Part shown: positions 49,583-62,649 of the stretch, piece after piece | Position numbering within the stretch: position 1 is the first letter of the stretch | How the letters are laid out: every line of letters begins with the position of its first letter | Assembly: GCF_963966145.1 (NCBI RefSeq) | Contig: NC_091047.1 | Span: forward strand, 18,848,001-18,912,000 | Length of the DNA: 64,000 bases | DNA from: Tenebrio molitor | Taxonomy: Eukaryota; Arthropoda; Insecta; Coleoptera; Tenebrionidae | Reading direction: 5' to 3' | Made by a program: the position numbers and the translations under genes | Notes under the pieces: generated by a model | Databases searched by the model: none | What the model was told of the DNA's origin: nothing | The model's input: the letters and a program-made list of their open reading frames with translations, nothing else

Positions 49583-50284
49583 TTTTTCCACTACTAGCCT
49601 CAGAAGGCTTCATTATTGACTCTCGAACCGACCCCAGAAGTAGAATTTCTCTCCCAGGGTTAATAATACAGGGTGAGCAACAATAACTGTTACAGTTGGC
49701 AAAAAAAAAATTTACATAAAATTTTCAAGACTGAATTGTACCTATTTCGGTTTGTTTTATTGACAATATTGACACCTGGTATACATTTCAAATTTAAACG
49801 TCTTGGTTTTTGTAATCTTTTATTAATAAAATGGTTTTCTCGTTGGAACATGACATAAAAGTCACCAAAAATCACCAGAATTTATTGCCAACTCAATCAG
49901 TACTTGTTGCTCACACGGTAATTTTCATTATTAATCTAGGTGAATGAAAATGAATAAAAAAATGAATACAGCCGTCACCTAGCAACGAAAGATTTTCGTT
50001 GATTTCATTGGTTAACGTAGACGATTTTCATAGCAACCGTTGAAAAATGAGAGAACTCGGATCGTCGCATCGGACAAAATAATTTAATTAATAATTATTA
50101 TCCGAAAGGGTTTTAACGTATCTAGTAGTGGAAAAAATAGTATATAAACCACGGTGAAGAAGTCCCTTGTAGCCTCCGCGCCTTAGATTAGAACCCTAGG
50201 CACGCCTCGGGCTCTAATCTTGGCGTTCTGGCTATAATCATGAACTTCTTCACCTTGGACCTTGGTGTATAATATACTATTTGA
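49583..50284. repeat. repeat X, copy 2, interrupted
   Basis: Direct copy of 35308-35999, ending in the same hairpin (GGTGAAGAAGTCCC, then CACGCCTCGGGC, then GAACTTCTTCACC). It is interrupted by a different insertion (49669-49918) from the one in copy 1. Confidence 0.85.
49669..49918. mobile_element. MITE inserted in repeat X
   Basis: Ends CAGGGTGAGCAACAATAACT and, reversed, CCGTGTGAGCAACAAGTACT lie next to TA. Absent from copy 1 of the host repeat. Confidence 0.85.
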
Positions 50285-50692
50285 ACGCAGAGGAAGACTT
50301 AACATTATAATAAAAGAAAATGCAGAAAAAATATTTTACTTTTTTTTGAAAAAAATAAAACGATAATTGAAAAAAATAAAAAAATTGTTACACAGTTTTT
50401 TCTATTTTGCACCTATAACAAAGTCAGTATAACACTCAAACGGGTTTCGAAAAGGAGCTCTTTTCGATACGCGTTTCAGGAACATTTACTCAAAATTTTA
50501 ATGTTGGCAGTGACTCATAGTGAGTTGTTGCTAGGTGATCACTGCATTTCACGGCACTTTAAATTCAAAACTTACAATTGTTCGTCTATTTACCAGCGTT
50601 ACCAACCCTTATATGTATTTGTCAAATATAATTTTCCTAGCATTATGTTTTGAACTTTTTTTAAATTTAAGTGGCACAATAGAAAAAATATT

Positions 50693-50815
50693 GTATTATA
50701 CTCGTTTTATAAGCCATTTTGTCGCACTTGCTTGCTTTATATCACTCGTCGCTGCGCTACTCGTGCTCTAAAAAACGCGTGCGACAAAATGGTGTCTTAT
50801 AAAACTCGTATAATA
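50693..50815. repeat. hairpin with CG-rich loop
   Basis: TATTATACTCGTTTTATAAG, then CCATTTTGTCGCAC, pairs with GTGCGACAAAATGG, then CTTATAAAACTCGTATAATA. The loop holds CACTCGTCGCTGCGCTACTC. Confidence 0.85.
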
Positions 50816-52350
50816 AAGGGCCTTTAAAACACTAAAGCTTTAAGGGTTGCTTAGGTAACAACAAATTCACCTACATTTTGAACAATGATAAATAGACATT
50901 TATAGAAAATTTATAATAGCAACGAAACAACAACAATTGACCATTTCTACATCAACGATTAATGACACAGATTACTTCCGAAAAGGTATTTCAATTTATG
51001 TACTTTTTTTGTTATAATTTTCAGATTGTAGTGCAGGTATAATAAAAAATAGCGTATGATACACGAGGCTTCCTTATAAACCTGTACCATAATATACTAT
51101 TACGTTGAACTGATACATTTAACTAAATACTGATGCTTATAGTTATTTGCTCATAAGTAGATACTAATTTTTATGAATATCACCCATTGTCTTGCACAAC
51201 TTTACTCAAAGTGACTGCAAAGCCTCAACGCTGCAAAGCAATGATTCTGTCATTTACTCATTTTTAGATAGGTCAACTAATCGAGAACGTTTTGAAGTGG
51301 AAGCTTCAGGCCTTCAGGATTATTGTAGCTTTCTCGTTCGAATCAAGTTTTCTGTCCATTAGGTACTTCGATATTCTGAGACTCTTGAATTATTTTAAAC
51401 TGTATTGTTCTTTTTTTTGTTTTGTTTTGTTTATCTTAATAGTCTTAATACTCATGACATTATTAAGTCGGCTGCAAAGCAAATTTCATATTGTGACTTA
51501 AAAAACCACAATTATTTGTAGCTTGGGTCGCAGAATGTCCAGTTATGTATGTAATAGATTCAAGAAATAAAATTATAAGTGCTATTTTTAACGCATTATC
51601 GTGTTACGGTTGTTGTAGAGATTACTAGAGAAATGGGTGTGGTGTACTGACTAACATTACTTTACATAAATTAAAGGCAACTGAAAATCATAAAATGTGT
51701 AATTTGCATTCTAGAATTGACATTTTTTTAATATTCTTTGTGTTTGCTATTGTACCAATAAAAAAAATCAATTGATTTCGTATACATAGATAGATGGCGT
51801 TATCTTGAAGACGAAATTGGAAAACCCCCAGTTAGTGGAATTAGTTTATTTAGAAAATTCTTCGACTGATTAATTAATTATAAATTACGTTAACAATTTA
51901 CGTTTTTAAAATTCTATTTTACAGTAGGTACAGGGAACGACGTACCTAATACAGATTAATATTGTGCTTGTTTAGTATGTTTGTTCCTCGCTGTAAAGAT
52001 GATACATTCTCAACACATCTTTTAATCATCATTTTTAATTGTTTTTTTTATAAAACAGAAACTCTAAAGTAGCAACTCGCCTATAAAAATGTATCAATAT
52101 TTATTTGAAAGAAAAATAGCACAATCTCAATATTGATAAAGGTTTTTCCTAAATAACTATATACAAATATAGTATTAGTTGACTAGAGATAAGTCACCAA
52201 ATTTTAAAACTTCAAGATATGTTTTAGTGAGTCAATAAGGTAAATGATAATTCATATCCTGCTAATTTCTGTTGAAGCAGGATGTGGTGTGCACCTTATC
52301 GTCCAGAAATATAAGTGTCTGCTTACTTTTCACTACGAAAGAGTGTTAAA

Positions 52351-55300
52351 ATGTTGCTAAGTGGAGTTGTCTTTTTATCCATTATTCTCAACAATGGTTA
52401 TTGTTTTAATATAGACATCAACAATCCCATCGTGTACCAAGACCCAACTGGTAAATCTTCAAACAAAACTAGTTACTTTGGTTATTCCGTTATCTTGTAC
52501 CCGGGAAACAGAAGTAGTAAACCATGGTGAGTACTTCTAGCTGTTAGACAATTTCTTTTCAAATGCATTTTTGAAAATAAGGATTCTAACCGGTGCTCCC
52601 AGAGGAGAAGGTTCAAGTACCAAATTCAAAAACACTGGTGTTTGCTATAAGTGCGGAATTATGGAGAGATGTGATGTCGCACGTATTGAGGGTAAATAAC
52701 ATCCACATGGGTTTGTAAAGTATTTTGAGATTAATTTATTATGTCCAGTCCCTCCAAATTCGAATTATGTGGAAAAGATGGACGACGCGTGGCTTGGTGG
52801 TTCCATGGACATTAATTACGCGACTGAAAGAATTGTGGTGGGTTTTAATCAACAACAGAAAACGCTATCAAAATAACACGTTTTGTTTGACCAGATATGT
52901 TCCCATCGATGGATCAAAATCAAAATGAAAGGAGGCAAAGATGACGACTATAACATGCAAGGAACGTGCTACTGGTCCCACGTTAACGACAACACCACAC
53001 AAATGTTATTGCCACTTTTGGAACCTGGTAGGTGCCCAAAGAACTTGTGACACTTCACCACAATTTGTTTTATTAGGTGGAGATGTCTACACCGACAGAA
53101 CTACCCAGAATTCAGTTTACCTCTACGGACAAGGACAAGCTGGTTTTTCAGTTCACATGCCAAGAGTAAGTCCGTCAAAATATTCTCGATACATTTCTGA
53201 CCAAGCTTCTAGAAAGGGAAAGAAGTGGTTTTGGGTGCTCCAGGTGTTTTCAACTGGGATGGAACGCCGATTCTGTTTAAAGACGACGAGGAAAGCGCTC
53301 CGGTGGCGAGTCGGCTAAGAAATAAACCAAAAAGATACGCAGATCCTGACGAGTTCAATTACAAGATAATTGGTAACGCCCTTTTGACTAGACAGACAAT
53401 CGCTTATGATTTATTAGGTACGAGCGTGACCACATACTACAAGAATGTTTTTTAATGTACAATTTGTGCAGGTTATTCTTCTTCGTCTGGCTACTTTTAC
53501 AGTAGAAATAATTATCTGTACGTGTCAAGTGCACCAAGATCAAATAAATATCGAGGACAAGTAAGACAAAATTGTAAACGTTCAGACACAGTTGTGTTGT
53601 AATGTTCATTACCAGGTCTTGATTTATCGTTTTGGTAAACCAAACGAAGCTCTGATTGTGCAGGAATCGAAGTATGGTAATCAGTTTGGTGAATATTTTG
53701 GTGGTTCTATAACAGTTGGTGACATAAATGGTGACAAATTAGACGACTTGATTGTTGGAGCTCCTTTTCATAAAGCGGCAAAATACAACGAAGGAAAAGT
53801 CTACATATTTTTGGGAAGCAGAATGGTAAATATTTTAATACGGTATGGCAGTCCAGTAGACAAAGAATTCGGATACAAAAATTCCAAACAAAGATTTTTT
53901 TTCACCAGTTTGTACATTAAGGGTTAAAAATGAAAATTGCTGACTTTTTCAGTTTAATTCGATTTGCTAGATTCTTTAAGGATGGAAAATTGTGCAAATG
54001 ATGGGAATGTCTTTGTAGCTAATTAATTATGAACAAACTGGCAACCCTAATCGCTACGTACAATTGCGGCCACAGAACAGTTTACATCTACAATCTACAT
54101 TTAACTAGCAGGCGTTTTTATTTAACTATTTAACAAATAGGTACAAGGATAATTTTTTGCAAATTAATATCTGGTGTAGACCCCTTGTTTATTAATAACG
54201 TTTTGACACCTTCGGTTCATTGATAACACTAACACTACGCCAATTATTTTTTACAAAATCACATTAGAAAAATAATGATGTAAACTGTTCCGTGGCCGCA
54301 ACTGTACATATCTTTATTATCAACACAGATTGCAGAAATTACATACAGGTGTGTTTGATACAGGGTGATTCCGAAATAAGTTTGGAGAAAAAAACGGTAA
54401 TTGGTGATGATGAGAAGAAATCATTGACAAAAAGTTTTTCTTATAAAAGTTTTTTCGTTTTCGAGATACAAATGATTGAAAATTTGATCAAAATTGCTAG
54501 TACGCTGCTGAATTAAAGGTGATTAACTGATTATCTTGGTAGTTTAGCAACAATAATAATCAAAGGTGCTCGTCAGTCACAAACGTATAATGTATAATAC
54601 ATTCATTTTGGTTTTAGACCAGAGTAGGTTATTTTAATTTTTTTTAATGTTGGTATCGGGGCTATGTCAAAATAACAAAATCAAAATTGTTCGAACCGCC
54701 AGTGTCAAATTTGACATTATTATTAAGTATTAAGGTAAATTAATTTTAAATTTATGTAATATTTACATTTATCACTAAATAAATACACACATTATTGAGT
54801 CCTCGAAACTATGTAGTTAATTGGAAAATGATAATATGCTTGGCTACATGGTGATGAATTTTGACAAGAATGTGTAACCTCAATATTATACATGACGTAT
54901 ATTGTCATTCAGCCACAGTCCTACCATACAACTCGCCAAATTTCCATAGCCTACTCTGGTCTAAAACAAAAGTGAATGCACTATAACCTTACTCCTCTCG
55001 ATAGAAGCATTTACAAAGCAGTGTGCTTGCACCTACGATTTTATTGTGGAGTTAATTTAACAATGGTTGCTAATGAAGTGAACAAATTCGGACAAATTTT
55101 CCTTATTCATAGGCGTTGGAAATACAAGGATATAGGGTAATTTCCATCCTTTTGATTTCACCTCCAAAAGTCATTTACGCAGAATTATTTTGTGTCAAGG
55201 ATACTCCACATTTTTTTTCCAAACTTATTTCAGAATCACCCTGTATACACGTACAAAAAAAAGATAAAAGATACTGACGTCATTACACATCATCATTTAT

Positions 55301-58300
55301 ACATTTTTTGTTCATTAGTGAACGTTTAACAGCTTGCAACCTAGAAGAATTTTTGCAACATTTCTTATAGCCAAGCACTAATTTAGACAAAAGTAATTTT
55401 TCCATTCAAAAATTTAAAAAGTAAAGTTAATGATAATGAATAAGGGAAGCAAATAGGCATTTGGGTTACCTTGCATAGAATCTTACCGTGGTGATTTGAA
55501 CATGTATACACACACAATAAATTGTGGACCACTGTCTTGGTTTCATAGTAGAAACCAAAATATCAATAGTAAAGAAAAAGCAAACTCTCCCTTTTTACAC
55601 ACTTCATACACTAGTGTATGATAAAAAAGGATCTCCTTATCGGAAGTTGGGTTGACATAGGTCAGTTATTAATTGCAGCTCTACAAACGGTGTAGCAGTG
55701 TATTAATAATTCTGTATCTGTTATTAAATTGTTTAAAATGCCAGATTTTACAAACGTGGAATTAACGGATATGGTCCTCGCGTACGGTGCGGCGGGTGGC
55801 CACGCGGTTCAAGCTCAAATACTGTACCGGGAACAGTTTCCAGGCAGGGTTGTACCTAATTCAAAAACGTTTACTTTCTCGGTGCAACGGTTGAGAGAGA
55901 CAGGAAAGTTTCATTCAAGAAGGGATCGTGGTAGAAATCGTCCCCAGCGGGTACTGGATGATGAACCACAGATTTTAGAAGTAGTCGAAGCAAATTCTGA
56001 AATAAGTACGCGAAGGCTAGCACTCCAGGTAGGAGTTTCACACCATGCAGTATGGCACACTTTAAAAGAACAAGGCCTTTATTCTTACGACGTACAAAAA
56101 GTACAAGCCCTGCAACTAGGAGATGAAGTGCGGCGACAATGATTTTGTGAACAACTGCTGGGCAAATGTGTAGAATAACCAGAATTTTTACGTGTTATTT
56201 TATTTACGGATGAGGCAGGATTCACTTTGGCCTCCAAGATCTCCCGTTTTAAATTCTTGTGATTTTTTTGTGGAGGCATTTCAAACAGCTGGTCTAGAAC
56301 CAGCCCATAAATTCGGTAGAAGGACTAACTGAACGAGTCGTGGTATTCCAATTTGGAAATTTGCCCAAATTAGGAAAGATCGTGAAGTTTTTTCAAGGGT
56401 CGTGCATCAATGGCGCGGAGGGGACAGGCTTGTATCACGCAACAAGGACAACATTTTCAACATTTACTGGGAATAAGGTGCGCTAAAAGTAAAAATGCTT
56501 TGTACGTTTTTTCGACACAATTCAGTGTCAGTGTCAAATTTTTTGCGTGGTAATCGTTTTCGTTGTATTATAGCTTTTTTATCACTTCACTTTTATTTGC
56601 TCTTCTTTAGCGTCGACCACGGGCCGGAATGAGGTGAATTTGGAATTTTTAAATTTGCAAATTCAGCCGGTGCAAATCGTCTTCAAATGTCTTGGCGGTT
56701 TACGGCACAAAATGTTTCCGCGTATTTTGATTCACAGTAATAAAAACTATCAAAAACTTCCACTTACTTTTCACAGAAGACTAATAGAAATCAATGTTAT
56801 CTGATTAACACACTTATGTACTTTTCCACCCTCTAGGGTGGTATCTTCATTTACAACCCTTAATCTACAAAGTGCAAAAAAATGTATATATACAGTCGCG
56901 GACAGAAAAAAGTAGGACAAGTCTTATTAAGAAATTTAGCTAAAATTGAGTTGAGTAAACCTGGTTTACTATAATAAATAAATAAATATTTTAATGGTAA
57001 CCATAGAAAGAGTAAACAGACTTACATTAGCGAAAAAATATTGTCCTACTTTTTCTGCCCGCGACTGTATATTTACGAATTTTTTTCGACCAAACAGGAA
57101 TTTTCTCGTCTATTCATTGGACTACTCAATTGCATAAAATGAATAATTAGCTTTGTAGGGTCGTCTACAAGTTCCCAAAGGCGATGCCGTTGTGGGAAAA
57201 AGCACCAACGGACAATTTGGATCTACTGTACAATATTTAGGAGACATAGATCATGACGGATTTGGCGGTACCTTTTTCTCATCTAGATTTACAGTTTTGA
57301 ATAATTATTTTTGACAGATGTGGCGGTAGCTGCTCCATACGAAGAAGAAAAAAGTGGTGTCGTCTATTTGTACAAAGGAACGAAAGATGGTTTGGACACG
57401 ATCCACTGTCAGCGTATTGTTGGAAAAGAGATACATCCTACTATAAAGGGATTTGGAATAAGTATATCGAGACCAGCAGACATCGATTTGAACAGATATT
57501 CAGGTTACTCGGCAAAATGAGTGTACCACATTAATTTTAATCGTTTTTACCTTCTAGACTTGGCCATCGGTGCTTATTTATCAGGTCACGTGGTCCTACT
57601 GAGGTCTCGACCTGTGGTCACAATTTATCAAAGTTTACAGTCTTTCATTTCACATCTAGACTTCTCGCAAAAATCATTTGACATGAGTGCTTGCTTTTGG
57701 TACCAGTTGGATCAATCATCTCCTGGAACAATTAGTGAGCTTGTCACATTTTAGAGTAGACTGATACTGACGTACTTATTGCAGGTATTAGACGTACTTT
57801 AGTGGTGGATCAGCAATTGGAAAGAGCAACACTGCAATCGAATAATTACATGAAAAAGATTGACTTCACGGAAAATCAACGTTACTGTGAGAACTTTACT
57901 GTTGTTGTTCAAGTAAAAAGCAAATATTAAGTACTTAGTATCAGTTATGTCAACATCGTCTTTCAGAATTCAGAGTTTAGGGATTATGATCCTATAACGA
58001 TATCGCTGTCGCATAAATTTGTAGCAGAGAAGCAAGTCAAGGAAGTGGTAGTTGTCTCTTCGGAGATCGTCGGATCTGACAGGTTTTGTCCACGTTGTCC
58101 TGTGTACAACAGCTACGGATCGGTGTCGTCGACCACTGTCAAAATTCCATTTGCTTTAGACTGTGGCACGGATAATATATGCAAGTCCCGAATAAAATTC
58201 AATTCGAAAGTGACGAATCTCGGGTAGGAATTGAAACGTAAATGTTGTGTTGTATTATTGTACCAGTATTTTTTTAGTATGGAAAACACGTTTGTTTTGG

Positions 58301-59942
58301 GTTCTATGAATTACATCACGTTGCAAACTGATGTGGAAAATTTTGGTGAAAAGGCATATTTGGCTCAAATGTTGGTAATGTTGCCCGAAACAGTTTATTT
58401 TCGCAGCACTCCATCAGCATGCATGGAACACAATTCGTCAACGGTTTTATGTTCAGTTGGTAATCCTTTAGACAGGAGCAGTCGGGTATTTTGAAAAAAT
58501 TGATAATCAAAACAGCAACATGAAAATAACTGTTTCAGAAAAGCGTAATTCTGGATATAGATATGACGAATGTGAATGGAGGGAAGTTTGATGATTCGTT
58601 GGTTTTTACGGTGAAGGTTTTGACAAATAGCGAAAATGATGGAGACCAAGTGAAACAACTGGTTGTCAAACTTCAACGAGAAGCTGATGTAACTATTAGC
58701 GGGTGAGACTTTTAGTTTTAAATTGGTAAGTTGGTGTTTATACTTTTGTTTAGGAAATCTGAAGAGCAAAGTTACTCGTATCGGAATGCCAGTCAAGGGA
58801 GATCAGATTTTGTTCAGATATATCAGGTGGAAAAGTTTGGAAGGAGTTTGTTGAATGAAATCTTTGTCGAAATAAATATCCCTCACGTTTTTAAAGTTAA
58901 CGACGAACTAATCAACTTCCTTAGTTTGTACCCCGTGAGTGGGAATCTAGCTGACCAAGAGATCGCTTGCAACAGTGCTTTTACTTACATATCTGAAGAA
59001 AAACAAACTGGCAGTCTTGCAGATTTATCCGCTATTGACAACGACAACGCTGGAGAACGTCTTCGACGTTCTGTGAGTCAAGTCGAGGTCTTCAACAAAT
59101 CAACAATCGTCAGGGAAAGAATGATTGAAAAGAATGGATTCGACGCCTTCCAAAACCGAACATATTACATAAACTGCAGCATGGCGGAAGTTGTTTGTTC
59201 GAAGATCACGTGCACGGCTGGACCAATACGGTCAGGGCAGATTGTCAACATCAAAGTGAAGATGCTTTTCAACATTTCCTCTCTTGAAGGTACCGATTTG
59301 AGTTTTGCTGAATGTTAACAAAGCAGAGTGTGTTTTAGATTATTTGGGCAAGAAAGATGTTATTTTGTTGGGAACTCAAGGTCGCGTGTTTGTCAAGAGT
59401 CCCAAAAATTTTGTCCAAAGTGGTGACAGACCGGACGATGTTGAGGTTGGCTCTCTGTTCGTAGGGGAGAGTGCTCAAGAAAAGGTTCAGCTTTGGATTA
59501 TCATTATATCAGCAGTGGCAGGACTACTGCTGCTCTTGCTTGTGATTCTTGGCTTAATTAAAGTGAGAATAATGCAATTATTTGACAAGTATTAGGCAAA
59601 GAAAAATAAAATGATTCGCATCCTAAGGGTACGATTATGTTGGAGCTGCGATAAGCGATAAGAGCGAAGTTGCCATTTGACCAACATAAACGTACCCTTA
59701 ATCGTTTGTATTTTAACGTAACTATTCACTTTTAGTAGGTGTATTTTTTTTTTTACTTTTTTACACGATGTTGTTGTTTTAGGCCGGGTTTTTCAAAAGA
59801 AAAACAAAAGAAGAGTTGGAGCAACTCAAAAAAGAAGTAAAGTCGTCACAATTTTTGTCATCTTCACTTTACGTAATACTAATTTGTGTTCTAGATGGAA
59901 TGTCAGGACGCCGCCAATTTAAATATGACCGAGGAAATGTAA
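52351..59942 (+). CDS. integrin alpha chain (PS3/scab-like)
   Basis: 19 coding exons: 52351-52526, 52582-52691, 52749-52837, 52895-53027, 53077-53165, 53213-53417, 53472-53560, 53616-53825, 57159-57267, 57318-57503, 57558-57734, 57785-57912, 57967-58223, 58278-58485, 58539-58702, 58754-59289, 59339-59562, 59783-59836 and 59895-59942. They give 1063 aa with the frame kept throughout. A signal peptide (MLLSGVVFLSIILNNGYC) precedes a seven-blade propeller with calcium loops DINGDKLDD (about 333), DIDHDGFGD (about 396) and DIDLNRYSD (about 458). RLRR at about 879-882 suggests furin cleavage into heavy and light chains. The membrane segment is about 1008-1029, followed by GFFKR at 1032-1036. No I-domain. 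It pairs with a beta chain for matrix adhesion. The PS3 (scab-like) subclass is my best guess from the overall look; family assignment is firm. PolyA signal at 59954. Confidence 0.95.
54061..54304. mobile_element. TA-flanked MITE
   Basis: Ends CAATTGCGGCCACAGAACAG and, reversed, CAGTTGCGGCCACGGAACAG, with TA on both sides. 244 bp. Confidence 0.92.
54361..55243. mobile_element. TA-flanked element with a nested inverted repeat
   Basis: Outer ends CAGGGTGATTCCGAAATAAG and, reversed, CAGGGTGATTCTGAAATAAG lie next to TA. Inside, CATTTTGGTTTTAGACCAGA near 54603 is mirrored by TCTGGTCTAAAACAAAAGTG near 54956, indicating a second element within. Confidence 0.88.
55738..56476 (+). pseudogene. internally deleted DUF4817-type transposase
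   Basis: The frame starts MPDFTNVELTDMVLAYGAA and runs through RLRETGKFHSRRD and VSHHAVWHTLKEQ. It hits a TGA at 56140, then continues as FLRVILFTDEAGFTL. It then jumps directly to WPPRSPVLNSCDFFLWRHF (shifted frame) and ends RVVHQWRGGD, then NIFNIYWE and a stop. The first (FTDEA) and last (SPxLNxCDFF) parts of the DDE region are thus fused, and roughly 100 residues with the middle catalytic Asp are missing. It cannot be active. Confidence 0.85.
56893..57067. mobile_element. TA-flanked MITE, 175 bp
   Basis: Ends CAGTCGCGGACAGAAAAAAG and, reversed, CAGTCGCGGGCAGAAAAAGT lie next to TA. It lies 91 bp upstream of an integrin exon. Terminal CAGTCGCG is shared with the DCAF5 intron family. Confidence 0.92.
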
Positions 59943-59953
59943 TTTGAAGTTTT

Positions 59954-59959
59954 AATAAA
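59954..59959 (+). terminator. polyA signal of integrin alpha
   Basis: AATAAA lies 12 bp after the integrin stop codon, implying an extremely short 3'UTR if used. Further AATAAA boxes occur downstream (near 60306). Confidence 0.5.
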
Positions 59960-60567
59960 GGTATATATGTACATATGTATACACTATTCTACCTACGAAT
60001 ACATAATTAGGACATGACTTGTTACATGGATTTCAATTATTGACTTAAGGAATTAAGCTAAGCAAGACTTTTAAGTATTAATTAGCACAATTGAAAATAC
60101 TTAGGAATCTTTAATTGTATTATTCCGCTGAGCGGTTACCTATTTTAAACTTCTCTCTTTTGTTGTGATAATGATTATGTTTTAATTTTGATTATTAGTC
60201 TTAAGCGTTAGTTATAAAACAAGTATTTTTCTCATTATCTAAAAATTAGATTACTTAAATTATTCAGTAAATAATATTATAGAAATTATATTTAAATTTT
60301 ATGTTCAATAAAAGATGATTAAAATGTACATTATAGGTATTTTAATAATGTTTTTATGTCTTCTTAAGACCTCGATAAGTAGGTATAGGTATAACAGGTA
60401 TTTTTTAAAACTAGGTGAATCATAATTTTGCAAGTTTTGTGTAAAAAGTGCATTTAAAAAAATTAAGGTAATTTAATGGTTTAAACCAAAATGTCTAATT
60501 AAGAGAACGCCAGGTTTAGGTAAACATTGTTTGATTTCGAGGCGTAAATTTTCATAAGTTGACTGTA

Positions 60568-60568
<1 letters not shown>

Positions 60569-60603
<35 letters not shown>
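60569..60603. repeat. (AAT)n microsatellite, LINE tail
   Basis: About eleven AAT units. Seen from the - strand this is a TTA repeat at the 3' end of the LINE fragment, fitting retrotransposons that end in short tandem repeats rather than poly(A). Confidence 0.85.
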
Positions 60604-60605
<2 letters not shown>

Positions 60606-61979
60606 TATTTCCTACAGGAAGCACCCAATTACAGGAAATAATGTGCTGTACAACTAGATTACAAGCTAATAAATAAGTCATAATAATGATCAACTCTTTA
60701 AAGACAACAGTCGGTATTCTACAGCGTCAAGAATTGTTTTCAAAGAGTCAAAGTGAATGTCACACCTTATTGTAGCGAACCGATTAAAGTTGTTGCACAT
60801 TAAAATAATCGGCGACTTAAGCAACACATTTATTCTGTAGCTAGGAATATAAAACGTAGTGTAGTTTCGACTATTCATGCGAGGAACATGAAAGCTAATT
60901 TTGCTTAAAAGAAATGAACAATCAATTTTATGATGTACAAGCTTATACAGAAATGATACAACAGCATTTACTCTGCGAGTATACAAAGATTTAAGCTTAA
61001 ACCTGCCTAATAACATATTGTTATCATAATTTCTTATAGGGTAAACACCGTCAAGTTGAAAACTTAAAAACTTCAAAAATTTTCGTTGGACTTTCTCGAG
61101 TTCATTAATATTTGTGATGTATATAGGATACCATATAAGTGAACAATATTCCAGTTGAGATCTAATCAATGACGTGTACAGTAACAATAGAGTTTTTGGA
61201 TTGCTGAAGTCTTTATAATTTCTAAATACAAATCCATACGTTTTTAGAGCTTTGCTAACAATATTGTTAAGATGATCGTTAAAATTTAATTCCGTATCGA
61301 AAGTGACACCCAAATCTTTGAATTTGTAGACTCGTTCTAAACGATGTTGGTCAATTATATACGTATGTTCCTTGACAGAACGAATCCGGGAATATGAGGA
61401 TACAAAACATTTAGCAGTATTCCAAGAGAGCCGATTTCGAGATGACCATTCAACAACAGCATCTAAGTTATTTTGTAGTAGATTAAAATCAATATCAGAT
61501 TCGATTCTAATAAACAATTTAAGATCATCAGCGAAAAGCAACTTTTCACAGGTAATAACATTGACCATATCGTTTATGAAAAGTAGGAATAGAAGAGGTC
61601 CAAGGTTTGAGCCTTGCGGAACGCCTGAGGTCGGTGTAAAGGACTTGGATACAAAGTTTTGGTAGGTAACATAGTGGCGCCTATCTAGCAGATATGACTG
61701 AAATAAGGCAAGTAAAGAATTATCAAAACCAAACTGTTCAAGTTTTCTGAGTAGAATGAAATGATCGATTTGGTCAAACGCTTTCTGAAAATCTGTATAT
61801 AGAACGTCCACTTGATATTTAGAGTCAATTGCCTCTGAAACGTATTGCGAAAAATAAGCGAGGTTGGTGAGTGTTGATCTTCTTTCTACAAATCCGTGTT
61901 GATGAGGTGAAATATAGTTCTTTACGCCTGCATAAATGCGTTTATATAATATAGATTCTAAGATCTGCAGTAAAGTCAT
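60569..61979 (-). mobile_element. 5'-truncated non-LTR retrotransposon (jockey/CR1-like)
   Basis: An open 429-codon frame (61979 to 60690) encodes the reverse transcriptase from within its N-terminal part (ILESILYKRI, then SPHQHGFVERRST) onwards. Motifs include YTDFQKAFD (about 62-69), SGVPQGSNLGPLLF (about 118-131) and the catalytic FADD (149-152). The C-terminal thumb and a tail domain follow. The endonuclease and first ORF are missing, the usual result of incomplete target-primed reverse transcription. The open frame suggests a fairly recent insertion. The 3' end carries a trinucleotide repeat. Confidence 0.9.
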
Positions 61980-62649
61980 TAAACAGATGGAAGTTAAATA
62001 TGTAGGTACTTATTGCATATAACTTCTGAACCAGGAAAAATTGGACATTTCAAAAATCGTTAAAAATGTCAAAAATCTTGTAAAAATTCGTCATTTTCAA
62101 ATATTCCTTTCATTTCTGTTGCTGTTATAAACTGGGTGATGTAGGTATATTGGAAATTCTGCTCTATAAGAATAAAAGAGCAATATGAACCATGAACCAA
62201 GTCTTTGTCTTCTTTGGTTCATAATAATAAAAAAATGAACTCTACCTTTATCTTGAGATTAGCCTGATTTTGTAGCTTTGAAGATAAGACGAGCTTTAAT
62301 AATTGGGTTGTAAAAAAACAGGAAACCGCAACAGTGGAATGATTAACAGTTGAGTGTTTCTTTACTTTGACGGACCCTTTTCAAAACCATTTACTATGCT
62401 TGTATCAGTTCTTAGAATCAATCAATCTTTTATGATATTCAAAAAACTGTATTTAACTTTAAAAGTACTTAATTCCAAAGTTCTCGGAGTTATTCTGTAC
62501 TTTTTCTGCAGGTGTAAGTTTGGTTGCCTGCTTTGTGAAAAATGAGGGACGTTTTAAAAAGTATTTATTTTTATGGGAGAGTTATTGTTATTATTATTAA
62601 CATTGATTGAATTCAGTTATTTATGAAAACATCAAAATGAGCTTCATAC

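Larger units (their letters stand above)
48500..52350. other. repeat-rich spacer between DCAF5 and integrin
   Basis: No supported gene. Hairpin at 49120-49235, repeat X copy 2 at 49583-50284 with a MITE inside, hairpin at 50693-50815, and an inverted copy (50812-51110) of the repeat at 18.2 kb. From 51.1 kb to the integrin start the sequence is AT-rich with nothing clear. Confidence 0.6.
53826..57158. other. integrin intron 8, transposon-filled
   Basis: 3.3 kb between two propeller exons; most other introns of this gene are about 50-65 bp. It holds MITEs at 54061-54304, 54361-55243 and 56893-57067 and a deleted transposase at 55738-56476. Confidence 0.8.
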
